In this document: positions 26,852-34,185 of the stretch, piece by piece
Numbering within the stretch: the first letter of the stretch is position 1
Layout: each line of letters opens with the position of its first letter
Origin: Spirochaetaceae bacterium
GTDB taxonomy: Bacteria > Spirochaetota > Spirochaetia > DSM-27196 > Alkalispirochaetaceae
Assembly (NCBI GenBank): GCA_007695175.1
Contig: REEH01000088.1
Span: 1 to 53,837, forward strand
DNA length: 53,837 nucleotides
Direction: 5' to 3'
The notes under the pieces: model-generated
What the model saw: only the letters and a program-made list of their open reading frames with translations
The model's database searches: none
What the model was told of the DNA's origin: nothing
Translations under genes and position numbers: made by a program

Positions 26852-27550
26852 ATGGGTTGTACAGAGCGGACGTTTTTCGGTTTACCGATTGTCCGGGAGG
26901 CTCCGCCGGATCTGGCGGAAGCGTGGGGACAGGCCCGGAACGAACCGGGGATACTCTTTTTTGCGCGTCGGCCCTTTCTGTGGCGGCTCGTCCGTTCGAG
27001 TTTCATCCGGGACGCTCTGGCCGGCAAGCGGGCCGCCGTCGTCCCCGTGGGTACGTCCGGTCGCCGGGTGGTTCGGCTCGCGACGGGCTGTGACACGGGG
27101 GATTTTGCTCCCTTCAATGCACCGATTCGCATTCTTTCCCGAGCCGAGATTGATGGGGCCGGAGTATTTATCGTCCACACCAACCCCGCGGCGGTGCGTC
27201 GCATGGAGGAGAATCTCAAGGTTACCTTTCCCGACCTCAGGATAGTGGGGCGGGCTGTCTTTAACGCCGATATCGCCCCGTCCGTGACAACGGCGATACG
27301 AAAATCGGATCCGCGCATTGTCCTGATCGGTTCTGTTCGGATGGCGGTGATCCGGTGGGTTCTTTCGCAGTACGACTCCGTAGGGAATGCTCTTGCTCTC
27401 CTTGCGGCTGACGCAGCGGATCGGATTGCCGAGCGGGACCGCTCGATTATTCCCGGAGAGGTTCTGACACTTCCCCTGCGGATCCTGACGATCCCCCTTT
27501 TGCTGGCGCACCGCCTCGTTCTGGTTCATCGGAAAAAATCGAGAGCTTGA
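26852..27550 (+). CDS. WecG/TagA/CpsF-like glycosyltransferase family protein, divergent
   Basis: A 232-residue protein. The central part, FIVHTNPAAVRRMEENLKVTFPDLRIVGRAVF followed by IRKSDPRIVLIGS, follows the WecG/TagA/CpsF fold pattern for transfer of N-acetylmannosamine-type sugars to lipid-linked acceptors. The N-terminal motif with the catalytic Asp that opens normal members is not recognisable. Enzyme activity is therefore doubtful. The C terminus ends in a hydrophobic stretch and basic residues (RLVLVHRKKSRA), suggesting membrane contact. Its last 104 bp overlap the convergent fxsA gene, an unusually long overlap. No polysaccharide cluster is nearby. Confidence 0.65.
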   Translation: MGCTERTFFGLPIVREAPPDLAEAWGQARNEPGILFFARRPFLWRLVRSSFIRDALAGKRAAVVPVGTSGRRVVRLATGCDTGDFAPFNAPIRILSRAEIDGAGVFIVHTNPAAVRRMEENLKVTFPDLRIVGRAVFNADIAPSVTTAIRKSDPRIVLIGSVRMAVIRWVLSQYDSVGNALALLAADAADRIAERDRSIIPGEVLTLPLRILTIPLLLAHRLVLVHRKKSRA

Positions 27551-27977
27551 GATACTCGTACACCACGGGCAGGGTTTCCCGGTGGCGGCGCAGGAAAAAG
27601 GCCGAAAAGAGGAGACGTCCCGGAGGGTAGTAGATCAGCAGTCCCAGTACGTCACTGGCAAAACCGGGGAGGATGAGCAGTATCGCCGCGGTTACCACCG
27701 AGGCGAGGCGCGCGTACCGGGCGGGACGGAAGAAACCCGCCCGCGCTTCCTCCCGAATCACGCGGATCCGGTGGTTTATGGAGTTGCCCAGGATGATAAC
27801 CGCCGCCAGAGCGACTGCTCCCTCCAGGGCGAGGGCTGCATAGACACCGATCCGGCGGGCAACGTTCACCAGTATCCAACCGTCGGCGAGGACAACGATG
27901 GCGAGCAGAAGCAGGTTGGAGAAGAACGTGGCCAGGTGCTTACGGCTGGTAAAGAGGACCAGCCACTCAGCGTTCAC
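27447..27977 (-). CDS. fxsA: FxsA family cytoplasmic membrane protein
   Basis: A 176-residue protein. FxsA hallmarks visible are an N-terminal membrane segment pair, the charged loop INHRIRVIREEARAGFF, and a second pair containing ILLILPGFASDVLGLLIYYPPGRLL. The family in E. coli suppresses phage F exclusion of T7; its normal role is unknown. The C-terminal tail (RGGAPAKGGSSGSAGEVSEPLRE) is low-complexity and lies within the 104-bp overlap with the convergent gene. The GTG at 27977 starts 4 bp after the upstream gene's stop codon, next to GAGAGG. An upstream in-frame start would sit inside that gene. Confidence 0.85.
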   Translation of the reverse strand: MNAEWLVLFTSRKHLATFFSNLLLLAIVVLADGWILVNVARRIGVYAALALEGAVALAAVIILGNSINHRIRVIREEARAGFFRPARYARLASVVTAAILLILPGFASDVLGLLIYYPPGRLLFSAFFLRRHRETLPVVYEYLKLSIFSDEPERGGAPAKGGSSGSAGEVSEPLRE

Positions 27978-27981
27978 CCTC

Positions 27982-28488
27982 TCAGCGCATCTTCCGGATA
28001 TCGAAGGCGCCCAGCACGGGCACGACGGCACCATCCGGTTCCGTGAAGAGATCAAGTATGCGCACCGCTACGAGGATGCGATCGTTCCGCAGAATCAGGT
28101 CCGGATCGGGATCCCGCGGAGCACGCTCGGCCAGGCGCCCCGAAAAGATGGGGTCATCCACCACGACCCAGGCACGATAGACCTCCACCCGCTCCACGCC
28201 GTGCCACGCACCGGTGATCAGCTCTATCTCGGCGTAGTACTCATCTGCCTCATCGACGTACACCGCCAGGGAAGCGGCGACACCGTCCAGGAGGAGGATG
28301 CGGTTTGAGAGGCGTTCCCACTCTTCGGGATTCTCGATTGCCCGGGTGAGCGATGCGAGGGAACTCCCTACATCGACATTGTTCCGGAAGACCTCCGGAT
28401 CAAACAGCCCCTGCAGAGCAGAACCCTGCGTCCATGCCGTACCGGAACAGAGTACAAGCATTACCACTATCGGGAGCACTCGTTTCAT
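27982..28488 (-). CDS. Secreted protein of unknown function
   Basis: A 168-residue protein with a signal peptide (KRVLPIVVMLVLCSGTAWTQG, cleavage probably near AWT-QG). The mature part has no family I recognise. It is rich in acidic residues and beta-type segments (YYAEIELITGAWHGVERVEVYRAWVV) and probably resides in the periplasm. The ATG at 28488 lies 7 nt after a TATACT -10 box and has no ribosome-binding site. A longer frame reaches 28533 but would start upstream of the promoter. It is followed by fxsA after 4 bp. Confidence 0.8.
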   Translation of the reverse strand: MKRVLPIVVMLVLCSGTAWTQGSALQGLFDPEVFRNNVDVGSSLASLTRAIENPEEWERLSNRILLLDGVAASLAVYVDEADEYYAEIELITGAWHGVERVEVYRAWVVVDDPIFSGRLAERAPRDPDPDLILRNDRILVAVRILDLFTEPDGAVVPVLGAFDIRKMR

Positions 28489-28495
28489 GAAACCA

Positions 28496-28525
28496 AGTAT
28501 AAGACGCAGCACCGCTACATTACAA
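28496..28525 (-). promoter_or_regulatory. Promoter of the secreted-protein/fxsA operon, predicted leaderless
   Basis: On the minus strand TTGTAA (28520-28525) and TATACT (28496-28501, five of six matches) are separated by 18 bp. The -10 ends 7 nt before the ATG at 28488. Confidence 0.55.
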
Positions 28526-28528
28526 CTG

Positions 28529-28556
28529 TTCAAAAGGTCTCCACGCAGGGTACCAT
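28529..28556 (+). promoter_or_regulatory. Promoter of the SDR gene, predicted leaderless
   Basis: TTCAAA (28529-28534) and TACCAT (28551-28556) are spaced by 16 bp, and the -10 ends 6 nt before the ATG at 28563. It faces away from the promoter of the secreted-protein gene. Confidence 0.4.
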
Positions 28557-28562
28557 CGGGCC

Positions 28563-29321
28563 ATGGGGCTACTGACCCGGGCGGATGCCCGCACGACGCA
28601 ACTGGCGGACTGCCGTGCCCTGATTCTGGGAGGGAGCGGAGGCATCGGTCGCGCCGTCTCCTACAGTCTTGCCGATGAGGGTGCCTCCGTGTTCGTCCAT
28701 GGGGGCCGAAACCAGGAACGTCTGGACCGCACCGTCCGATACATCAACAATCGCGGCGGGCGCGCCCGGGGCGCACTCTTGCGCCTCCGGCGGGCGACGG
28801 ACGTTCTTCCCCTGCTTGATAAGGTGGGTGAAATCGATATTCTGGTGGTCAGCTTCGGGCCCGTCCTGTACAAACCCCTGGCGGAAACGACACCGGAGGC
28901 GTGGACAAGTATTGCGGAACTCAATCTTACCCTCCCGGGCCTGCTCGTATCCCGGTACCTGCCGAAAATGATACAGGCCGGGTGGGGGAGAATCGTTCTC
29001 TTCGCGGGGCCGCGGGGAGATCGGCAGCACGGTTTTCGGCAAATGGCGGCGTACAGCGCCGCCAAGTCCGGAGTAGCCTCCTTATGCCGCTCCGCGGCGT
29101 TACAGACGGGGGGAGCTAACGTGTCGGTAAATGCGGTAGCTCCGGGATATATTGATACGGAGTATCTCAGCCCCGAGGAGCGTGCCCGGTGCCGCGAGCG
29201 ATCGCCCCGGAGAAGCCTTATTCCACCGGAACGGGTGGCCAGGCTTGTTCATCACCTGGTATGTGCTGAGGAGCCGGATATCAATGGGGCGGTCATTTCG
29301 GTGGATCAGGGACTATCCTGA
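28563..29321 (+). CDS. Short-chain dehydrogenase/reductase family protein
   Basis: A 252-residue Rossmann-fold protein. The cofactor motif reads LILGGSGGIGRAVSYSLADEG, the active-site helix has YSAAKSG, and the end resembles FabG (NGAVISVDQGLS). The position that normally holds the catalytic Ser (usually in an I-N-I-S-S strand) here reads IVLFAGPRGDR, with no Ser. The N-A-G motif after strand 4 is also altered (VVSFGPVLY). Either the reaction differs from classical SDRs or the protein has a non-catalytic role. Substrate unknown. The start is supported by a -10 box 6 nt upstream. Confidence 0.85.
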   Translation: MGLLTRADARTTQLADCRALILGGSGGIGRAVSYSLADEGASVFVHGGRNQERLDRTVRYINNRGGRARGALLRLRRATDVLPLLDKVGEIDILVVSFGPVLYKPLAETTPEAWTSIAELNLTLPGLLVSRYLPKMIQAGWGRIVLFAGPRGDRQHGFRQMAAYSAAKSGVASLCRSAALQTGGANVSVNAVAPGYIDTEYLSPEERARCRERSPRRSLIPPERVARLVHHLVCAEEPDINGAVISVDQGLS

Positions 29322-29330
29322 GTATATGGT

Positions 29331-29359
29331 TTGACAATTTCCGTGGTGCCAACTACTAT
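29331..29359 (+). promoter_or_regulatory. Promoter of the STAS/PspA-like/regulator operon
   Basis: A perfect TTGACA (29331-29336) is followed after 17 bp by TACTAT (29354-29359), with the operon ATG at 29393. This is among the best sigma-70-type promoters in the window and suggests basal expression by the housekeeping polymerase. Confidence 0.6.
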
Positions 29360-29392
29360 TACGAGGAACAACGGTGGAGTGTACAGATACGT

Positions 29393-29944
29393 ATGGCTAA
29401 TAATGACATAGTACCAGGTTTTGATGAGGAAAAAGACGAGAGTCTCAAGATCCGTCTCGAGAAAGTAGATAAAGCGGAAGGGTGCGTTGTCCTGTTTCTT
29501 ACCGGGTACATCGACACGTACAACTCCAATTTTTTCCAGAAGCGGGTGAATCGCGCCGTGGAGGCCGGATTTACCCGGCTGATTTTCCATTGCGGCGGGC
29601 TGAATTACGTTTCCAGTACAGGAATCGGGTCCTTCACGGCCTTCCTGAAGGCAGTCAAGCCCAAGGGCGGCGATCTCGTGCTGCTGGAGATACAGCCCAA
29701 GGTGTACGAGGTATTCCAGCTTCTCGGGTTCTCCCAGTTCTTCCACATCAAGGATAACCTGGATGATGCGGTTGAGCATTTTACCAAAGGCGGGAAGGTT
29801 CAGCGCTCGGAAGTCTTTCCCAAGATCTTCAAGTGCCCGATCTGCTCGACCAAGCTCAAGGCATCAAAGCCCGGCCGCTTCCGGTGCTCCAACTGTAAGA
29901 CCATCCTCGCGATCGACGCAGCCGGGCAGGTCTTTCTGGGCTGA
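29393..29944 (+). CDS. STAS-domain anti-sigma-antagonist-like protein with C-terminal zinc ribbon
   Basis: A 183-residue protein. Residues about 18-130 are a SpoIIAA/RsbV-type STAS domain whose phosphorylation loop reads YVSSTGIGSF; Ser75 aligns with the regulated Ser of SpoIIAA. A zinc ribbon follows, with ligands C148/C151 and C165/C168 (CPIC ... CSNC). In the known pathway an unphosphorylated STAS protein sequesters an anti-sigma kinase. No kinase or phosphatase is adjacent, so the partner is unknown. The zinc ribbon is an uncommon addition and may bind nucleic acid or another protein. The stop codon overlaps the next ATG (TGATG). Confidence 0.92.
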   Translation: MANNDIVPGFDEEKDESLKIRLEKVDKAEGCVVLFLTGYIDTYNSNFFQKRVNRAVEAGFTRLIFHCGGLNYVSSTGIGSFTAFLKAVKPKGGDLVLLEIQPKVYEVFQLLGFSQFFHIKDNLDDAVEHFTKGGKVQRSEVFPKIFKCPICSTKLKASKPGRFRCSNCKTILAIDAAGQVFLG

Positions 29945-30594
29945 TGGACAGACATCGGGCGGGGTGGTTTTTCCGCCTCCCCGTGCCGTCGCGCCTGCGT
30001 CTTCGTTTCAGCTTTCTCCGGTACAGTCCCGAGGAAAACCTCAACAGACTCCTTCTCGACGCCCAGAAGCAACTGGCTGATGCGCGTCGCCTTACGGCGG
30101 CAGCGGTGGCGCGGGAAAAGCACCTCCTTCAGGAACTGGACGACCGGCAGCGTCGGGCGACACGGCACGAGTCGGACGCGATGGAGGCGCTGCGCCGGAA
30201 TGATGAGGAAGCGGCGCGCCGGGAAACGCGCCACTGGAGCCGGGAACGGGAGTACGCCCGATCCCTGGAGGACGATCTTGCGCAACGACGGGACGCGGTG
30301 GAAGCGCTCCGACACGACTTGCGTCGTCTGCAGGAGCGGATTGCGGATGCGGAACGCAGGAAGGCCTTGATGCTCCCCCGGTTGCGGGATCCGGATACCC
30401 GGAAGCTTGTGGCGCGAACGCTCCGGGACCTGAGCGGTGTGCCGGCGCCGGAGGTATTCGGCCTGCTGGAGGAACTGACCCGTCCCGTACCCGGCCGCAA
30501 TCCGGAAGCGGAAGTGCGGGCCCTCACGGATCCCACGGAAGAGGAAATGCTGGAGGATCTCCGGGCGAGGATTGCGGGAGAAAAAAGAACATGA
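29944..30594 (+). CDS. PspA/IM30-like coiled-coil protein
   Basis: A 216-residue protein that is almost entirely helical. From FSFLRYSPEENLNRLLLD it follows the PspA/IM30 pattern: an amphipathic N terminus, then a long Arg/Glu-rich coiled coil (LADARRLTAAAVAREKHLLQ, about residues 35-145), and a helical tail. The family stabilises damaged membranes and can restrain transcription activators. The first 20 residues are unusually basic and aromatic (MDRHRAGWFFRLP). Its start overlaps the STAS gene stop, and its own stop overlaps the next start (ATGA), so the three proteins should be made together. PspA assignment is by pattern only. Confidence 0.72.
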   Translation: MDRHRAGWFFRLPVPSRLRLRFSFLRYSPEENLNRLLLDAQKQLADARRLTAAAVAREKHLLQELDDRQRRATRHESDAMEALRRNDEEAARRETRHWSREREYARSLEDDLAQRRDAVEALRHDLRRLQERIADAERRKALMLPRLRDPDTRKLVARTLRDLSGVPAPEVFGLLEELTRPVPGRNPEAEVRALTDPTEEEMLEDLRARIAGEKRT

Positions 30595-31226
30595 CCGCTG
30601 CGCTTACTCTTCTTGTGAATGGGAGTGTATCCGCCCGGCGCTCGGCCCGGGCCGTCGAAGGGAGCCGGGACTGGAACGTGCTGGACGTGTCCGCTCTCCC
30701 CCCGAGGGAGGGAGACCCTCCCGCACTCCTCGCACACCTGGTGCGGCACGGTACCGAGATTATTGTCATACCCCTGGCGGTCGCAGCGCGCATAAGCCGG
30801 CACATACCGGAGCGCATCCGCTGGATCGCGTACGGAACGGAACGGGATATCCAGCGCGCCTTCTTCCTCGGTGCCGCCGACTACCTTTCCGATCCCTGGA
30901 GCGAGTTTTCTCTTCTGGCTCGCACGGCAAGAATTACCGGCAGTACCGAGGGGATTCACGGCTCAGTTGTCGTGACCGGCCGGGAAACGGTGGTTTTGCG
31001 CGGACGTGAAAAAGCTCTCTGGGAGACACTCTGCCGGCACGAGGGGAGAGTGATCGACCGATCGGCCCTGGCGGAAGCAATCGGTCTGAGATCCTCCGGG
31101 GGAAGTCCCTCCCGCGGCGTCGACATGGCTATCCACCGTCTTCGCCGGCGATTGGGGGAGGAGGCGGAGCGAATTGAATCGGTCAGGTATCGTGGATACC
31201 GTTTACGCGACATTGCCTGTGGATAA
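30591..31226 (+). CDS. Atypical response regulator with OmpR/PhoB-type winged helix
   Basis: A 211-residue protein. Residues about 125-208 form a PhoB-type winged helix: LRGREKALWETLCRHEGRVI, RSALAEAIGL, then RGVDMAIHRLRRRLG and the wing VRYRGYRLRD. The N-terminal part looks like a shrunken receiver domain. It keeps the late element FFLGAADYLSDPW (compare GADDYLTKPF) but lacks the acidic pocket and the phospho-acceptor Asp. It is probably a phosphorylation-independent transcription factor. Third in the operon with STAS and PspA-like genes, it may report envelope stress to transcription. The final codons coincide with a DnaA-box consensus. Confidence 0.85.
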   Translation: MTAALTLLVNGSVSARRSARAVEGSRDWNVLDVSALPPREGDPPALLAHLVRHGTEIIVIPLAVAARISRHIPERIRWIAYGTERDIQRAFFLGAADYLSDPWSEFSLLARTARITGSTEGIHGSVVVTGRETVVLRGREKALWETLCRHEGRVIDRSALAEAIGLRSSGGSPSRGVDMAIHRLRRRLGEEAERIESVRYRGYRLRDIACG

Positions 31227-31461
31227 CCTGTGGAAACATTGCCGTTTTTGCACCGCGGGAAAGTTTTTTCTTTTCTCCCCTTCATGCTGTCCGACCATCT
31301 GAACACCTCGACGAAGGGCTGTCTCGCTATAAATATCTACAGTATAATCATTTACGGCTTGTCAATACCTTTATCTTCGTCGTTTTGTGTCAATTTTACA
31401 CACCGCTCCTACAAAACTGTACGTTCTGGAACGAGAGAGACTGTGGAAAAGCTGTGGAAAA
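31218..31461. promoter_or_regulatory. DnaA-box cluster flanking an A+T-rich spacer
   Basis: The largest gene-free stretch of the window (31227-31492) is bounded by DnaA-box-like sites. TGTGGATAA, a perfect consensus, is at 31218-31226; TGTGGAAAC at 31229-31237; TTTTACACA at 31394-31402; and TGTGGAAAA at 31442-31450 and 31453-31461, two copies exactly 11 bp apart. The middle (about 31320-31405) is clearly richer in A+T than its surroundings. It could be a replication origin, a DnaA-titrating site or a DnaA-regulated promoter. No dnaA or dnaN gene is in the window. The only open frame here is unconvincing. Confidence 0.5.
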
Positions 31462-31492
31462 CCCGTGGCCGGTATGTTAATCTCCATACACG

Positions 31493-32440
31493 GTGAAACC
31501 AACATTACTTGCACCGGTCTTACTTCTTTCTCGCGCTGTACTCACGGCGCTTCTCGTGGCGGGTGGCATTTTTCTTGCGCGTGGAGAGAGTCTGGCACTC
31601 ATGGATTACCTCCTGGCCGGGATGTCCGGCCTGGTGGTGTCGCTTCCGTGGCTCTACCTCAGATGCGCCGTACGGCCGGTAATCCCGGTCCTGCTGGTTC
31701 CGCTCACGGCTCTCACGGTGGGGCTCGTGTTCTCGCTCGCTCTCTTCCTTGAACTTCCCCGGAGGGCGGTTTCCCTTCACCACCAGGATACGATGCCCTC
31801 GGGTCAACCCGGGACAGCCCTTACCGGATCGATTCAGCAGGGTCGCAACTACTCGCTCTATATCGGTCGGCACACCGGCAGTGAGCTGACCGATACGATC
31901 CTGGTGAATCATCGGGAGATTCCGCGCATGCGCCGGTATGGAGAGCTTCAGTGGAATTTTCTTGACCAGACCCTGCTCGTCCCCGGTGGGGTGGATATTT
32001 CTACACAGGAACTGTTCGCCCCGGGGGGATTGCGGGAGCCGATGATCTTTTCCCGCCTGGCGGAGGATATGCGACTGGTCATCCGGGCTCTGGACGGGCC
32101 ACTTTCCTCACCGCCCCTGATCGCGACGCTTCTTGCCATTTCATTCTCCATGGCCATGGTGTGGACCGCGGCGCGCCTTACCCGCTGGCCCCTGGCCAAC
32201 GGTGTCCTGGTCCTGGCGATCATGGTGGTGATTCTCGGCGTGCCCCGTTTTCTTGAGACCTACGGCGTGCACGCTCTTCTGGCGGAGCGGTTTGCCGCTG
32301 CCGCGGCGCTGCCCCTGGAGGACTACCTGCTCCCGGCGATCCTGCTCCTGCCGGGGCTGGTGCTGCTGGTGGTCGGATTCTTTCTGCCCCGTTTTTCCCG
32401 CTGGCAACGGGAGATGCTACCCCTGGGAGAGAGCTCATGA
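31493..32440 (+). CDS. Membrane protein of unknown function, first gene of a three-gene operon
   Basis: A 315-residue protein. About four membrane segments are N-terminal and three C-terminal, separated by an extracytoplasmic domain of some 120 residues (about 95-215). That domain includes GRNYSLYIGRHTGSELTDTI and ELQWNFLDQTLLVPGG. I recognise no family. Similar proteins exist, as far as I know, only as hypothetical spirochaetal proteins. The start is a GTG at 31493, 32 bp after the last DnaA-like box, without a good ribosome-binding site. Its stop overlaps the next gene (ATGA). Confidence 0.78.
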   Translation: MKPTLLAPVLLLSRAVLTALLVAGGIFLARGESLALMDYLLAGMSGLVVSLPWLYLRCAVRPVIPVLLVPLTALTVGLVFSLALFLELPRRAVSLHHQDTMPSGQPGTALTGSIQQGRNYSLYIGRHTGSELTDTILVNHREIPRMRRYGELQWNFLDQTLLVPGGVDISTQELFAPGGLREPMIFSRLAEDMRLVIRALDGPLSSPPLIATLLAISFSMAMVWTAARLTRWPLANGVLVLAIMVVILGVPRFLETYGVHALLAERFAAAAALPLEDYLLPAILLLPGLVLLVVGFFLPRFSRWQREMLPLGESS

Positions 32441-34185
32441 GCGTCGGTAAGGCCTATGGGCTGGTACTGGGGATCCTCCTGGTACTCCTTCTCGCATGGG
32501 CGATTGTCGAGGGTGTGGGGAACACCCTCCTGGAGCCGCTTCTGCCGCATCTGCGCGTTGCCCTGATCGTGCGCACCGCCTTGCACACCTTTTTCGAGAA
32601 CCTGGCGGTGGCCCTGGTCGTCTGTGGTCTGATCACCTTCTCCCTCCTCCTTTCTCCCGCTGATCTTGGCGGCATCGGGACTCCCCTGATACGGGTGATT
32701 CGTCCCGTTCTGTACATCATCGTGGTGGCCGGTGTGATAAACGGCATCTGGTTCGGCGTATTCGCTCCGCGAACGGAGCTGCGCATACAGCAGATCGGGC
32801 ACCAGAGCCGCGCCGCCCGGGATTCCCTGAAGGAAGCGGAACGGCAGCTCGAGATGGGCTCCTGGGAAACGGCGGAGGAGCAGTTGCTCCTGCACCAGGC
32901 CCTTGCCGGCGAGAGTGAAGAGGTGGCCGACCTTCTGCGGCGCGCCCGGGCCGGCCAGATCGAGGATGAGCAGCTGCGTCGCGCATCCCGCGGACCGGTG
33001 CAGGAAGAGGTGCCACCCTGGATGAGGGAAGCCCGGGAGATGACTGTGCCTCAATTGATTGCCCGGGCGCGGGAATATCTCGAGGGTGGTGATTTCTTCA
33101 GTGCTCACCATTACGCGACGCTGGCCATCGAGCAGAGCAGCACTCCGCGACAGGACGCCCGGCGGATCCAGTCGGACGCCCTGAATCTTATAGAAAGAGG
33201 GTCCCTTGCGCGGGATGAGGCAGCGATCCGGCAACTGTACCGTGACAAAGTCCTCGCGTACGAAGCGTTTGTACAGGGCGAGACTATACCGGAGAAAGCC
33301 CTGGAGGCGTACTACCGTTTCCAGGACCTGGAAACGCGGATTCCCGAGGATCCCGACGTACGGCGTTTTGCGCCGGAAGCGCGCCGGCGCGCCGGCGGAA
33401 TCAGCTTCTTTGTGGAGGAAGCGCGCAGTAACGAGTCGCTTCCCGGCCGGTCCCGCCTGGTATTTATAAACCGGCGCACCGCCGAGGGGGTGGAGATGAT
33501 CACGGTGGACAACCTGGTTCGCACAGGGTCCGGTGATTTTCTCTACGGTATTGAAGTAATGCGCACCAGCGGCAGGGACGAAATCGATCTTCACCTGCGG
33601 GCCCGTTACGGTAAGGTGATCGGCGATCGCCTGGTGATGCGAGCCATAACACGGGAAGGCGACTACCGGGAAGGTGAGGCGAATGTGACTGGCCCCGTCT
33701 TTTTTACCGGTTCCGCTCTGGACATGGAAGGATCGCTGGTACTGCACCACAGGGTTGAGGAGTTTGCGCGATTTGCCGGGGGGGCTGATGCGTTCTCAAC
33801 GCTTTCCCTGCCGGAACTCATGAACCTCTCTCCCCTTATGGAGGATCTGGGAAGGTCGCCTCGGATCGTACAGGGGGCACTTCTTAACCGGATTCTGCGG
33901 ATCGGCGGATTTTTTATCGTAACGATCTATTCGATTTCGCTCGGATGGCACCTGCGCAGCCGCTATGTGGGACGGCCTCCTCTGGTGGTGCTGCTGCTCA
34001 TGCCGATAATTCCTGGTATGACCTGGTGGATTATCACGATTGTCCGGTATCTCCTGGCAGTAAGTACCACGGTGCTCGCATCGCTGGTGCCTCTTTCCGC
34101 TGCGATCGCACTCACCGCGGCAGGAATCATGATGGCCACGATTCTCGCCATGTTTTCCCTGGCGCACCGGAAGGTCGAATTGTGA
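32437..34185 (+). CDS. Large membrane protein with internal helical-repeat region
   Basis: A 582-residue protein. Three membrane segments lie in the first 115 residues. A helical region at about 120-260 resembles TPR/SEL1 repeats (AERQLEMGSWETAEEQLLL, then AREYLEGGDFFSAHHYATLA). A mixed alpha/beta segment occupies 280-460, and three to four membrane segments close the protein. A role in organising an envelope complex is plausible, but nothing catalytic is visible. It is coupled to its neighbours on both sides by 4-bp overlaps (ATGA and GTGA), so the three proteins likely work together. Confidence 0.8.
   Translation: MSVGKAYGLVLGILLVLLLAWAIVEGVGNTLLEPLLPHLRVALIVRTALHTFFENLAVALVVCGLITFSLLLSPADLGGIGTPLIRVIRPVLYIIVVAGVINGIWFGVFAPRTELRIQQIGHQSRAARDSLKEAERQLEMGSWETAEEQLLLHQALAGESEEVADLLRRARAGQIEDEQLRRASRGPVQEEVPPWMREAREMTVPQLIARAREYLEGGDFFSAHHYATLAIEQSSTPRQDARRIQSDALNLIERGSLARDEAAIRQLYRDKVLAYEAFVQGETIPEKALEAYYRFQDLETRIPEDPDVRRFAPEARRRAGGISFFVEEARSNESLPGRSRLVFINRRTAEGVEMITVDNLVRTGSGDFLYGIEVMRTSGRDEIDLHLRARYGKVIGDRLVMRAITREGDYREGEANVTGPVFFTGSALDMEGSLVLHHRVEEFARFAGGADAFSTLSLPELMNLSPLMEDLGRSPRIVQGALLNRILRIGGFFIVTIYSISLGWHLRSRYVGRPPLVVLLLMPIIPGMTWWIITIVRYLLAVSTTVLASLVPLSAAIALTAAGIMMATILAMFSLAHRKVEL

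Noticed and set aside
31230-31496. 88-codon frame in the DnaA-box spacer
   Set aside because: No ribosome-binding site, mixed composition and it runs through the A+T-rich region; more likely non-coding.
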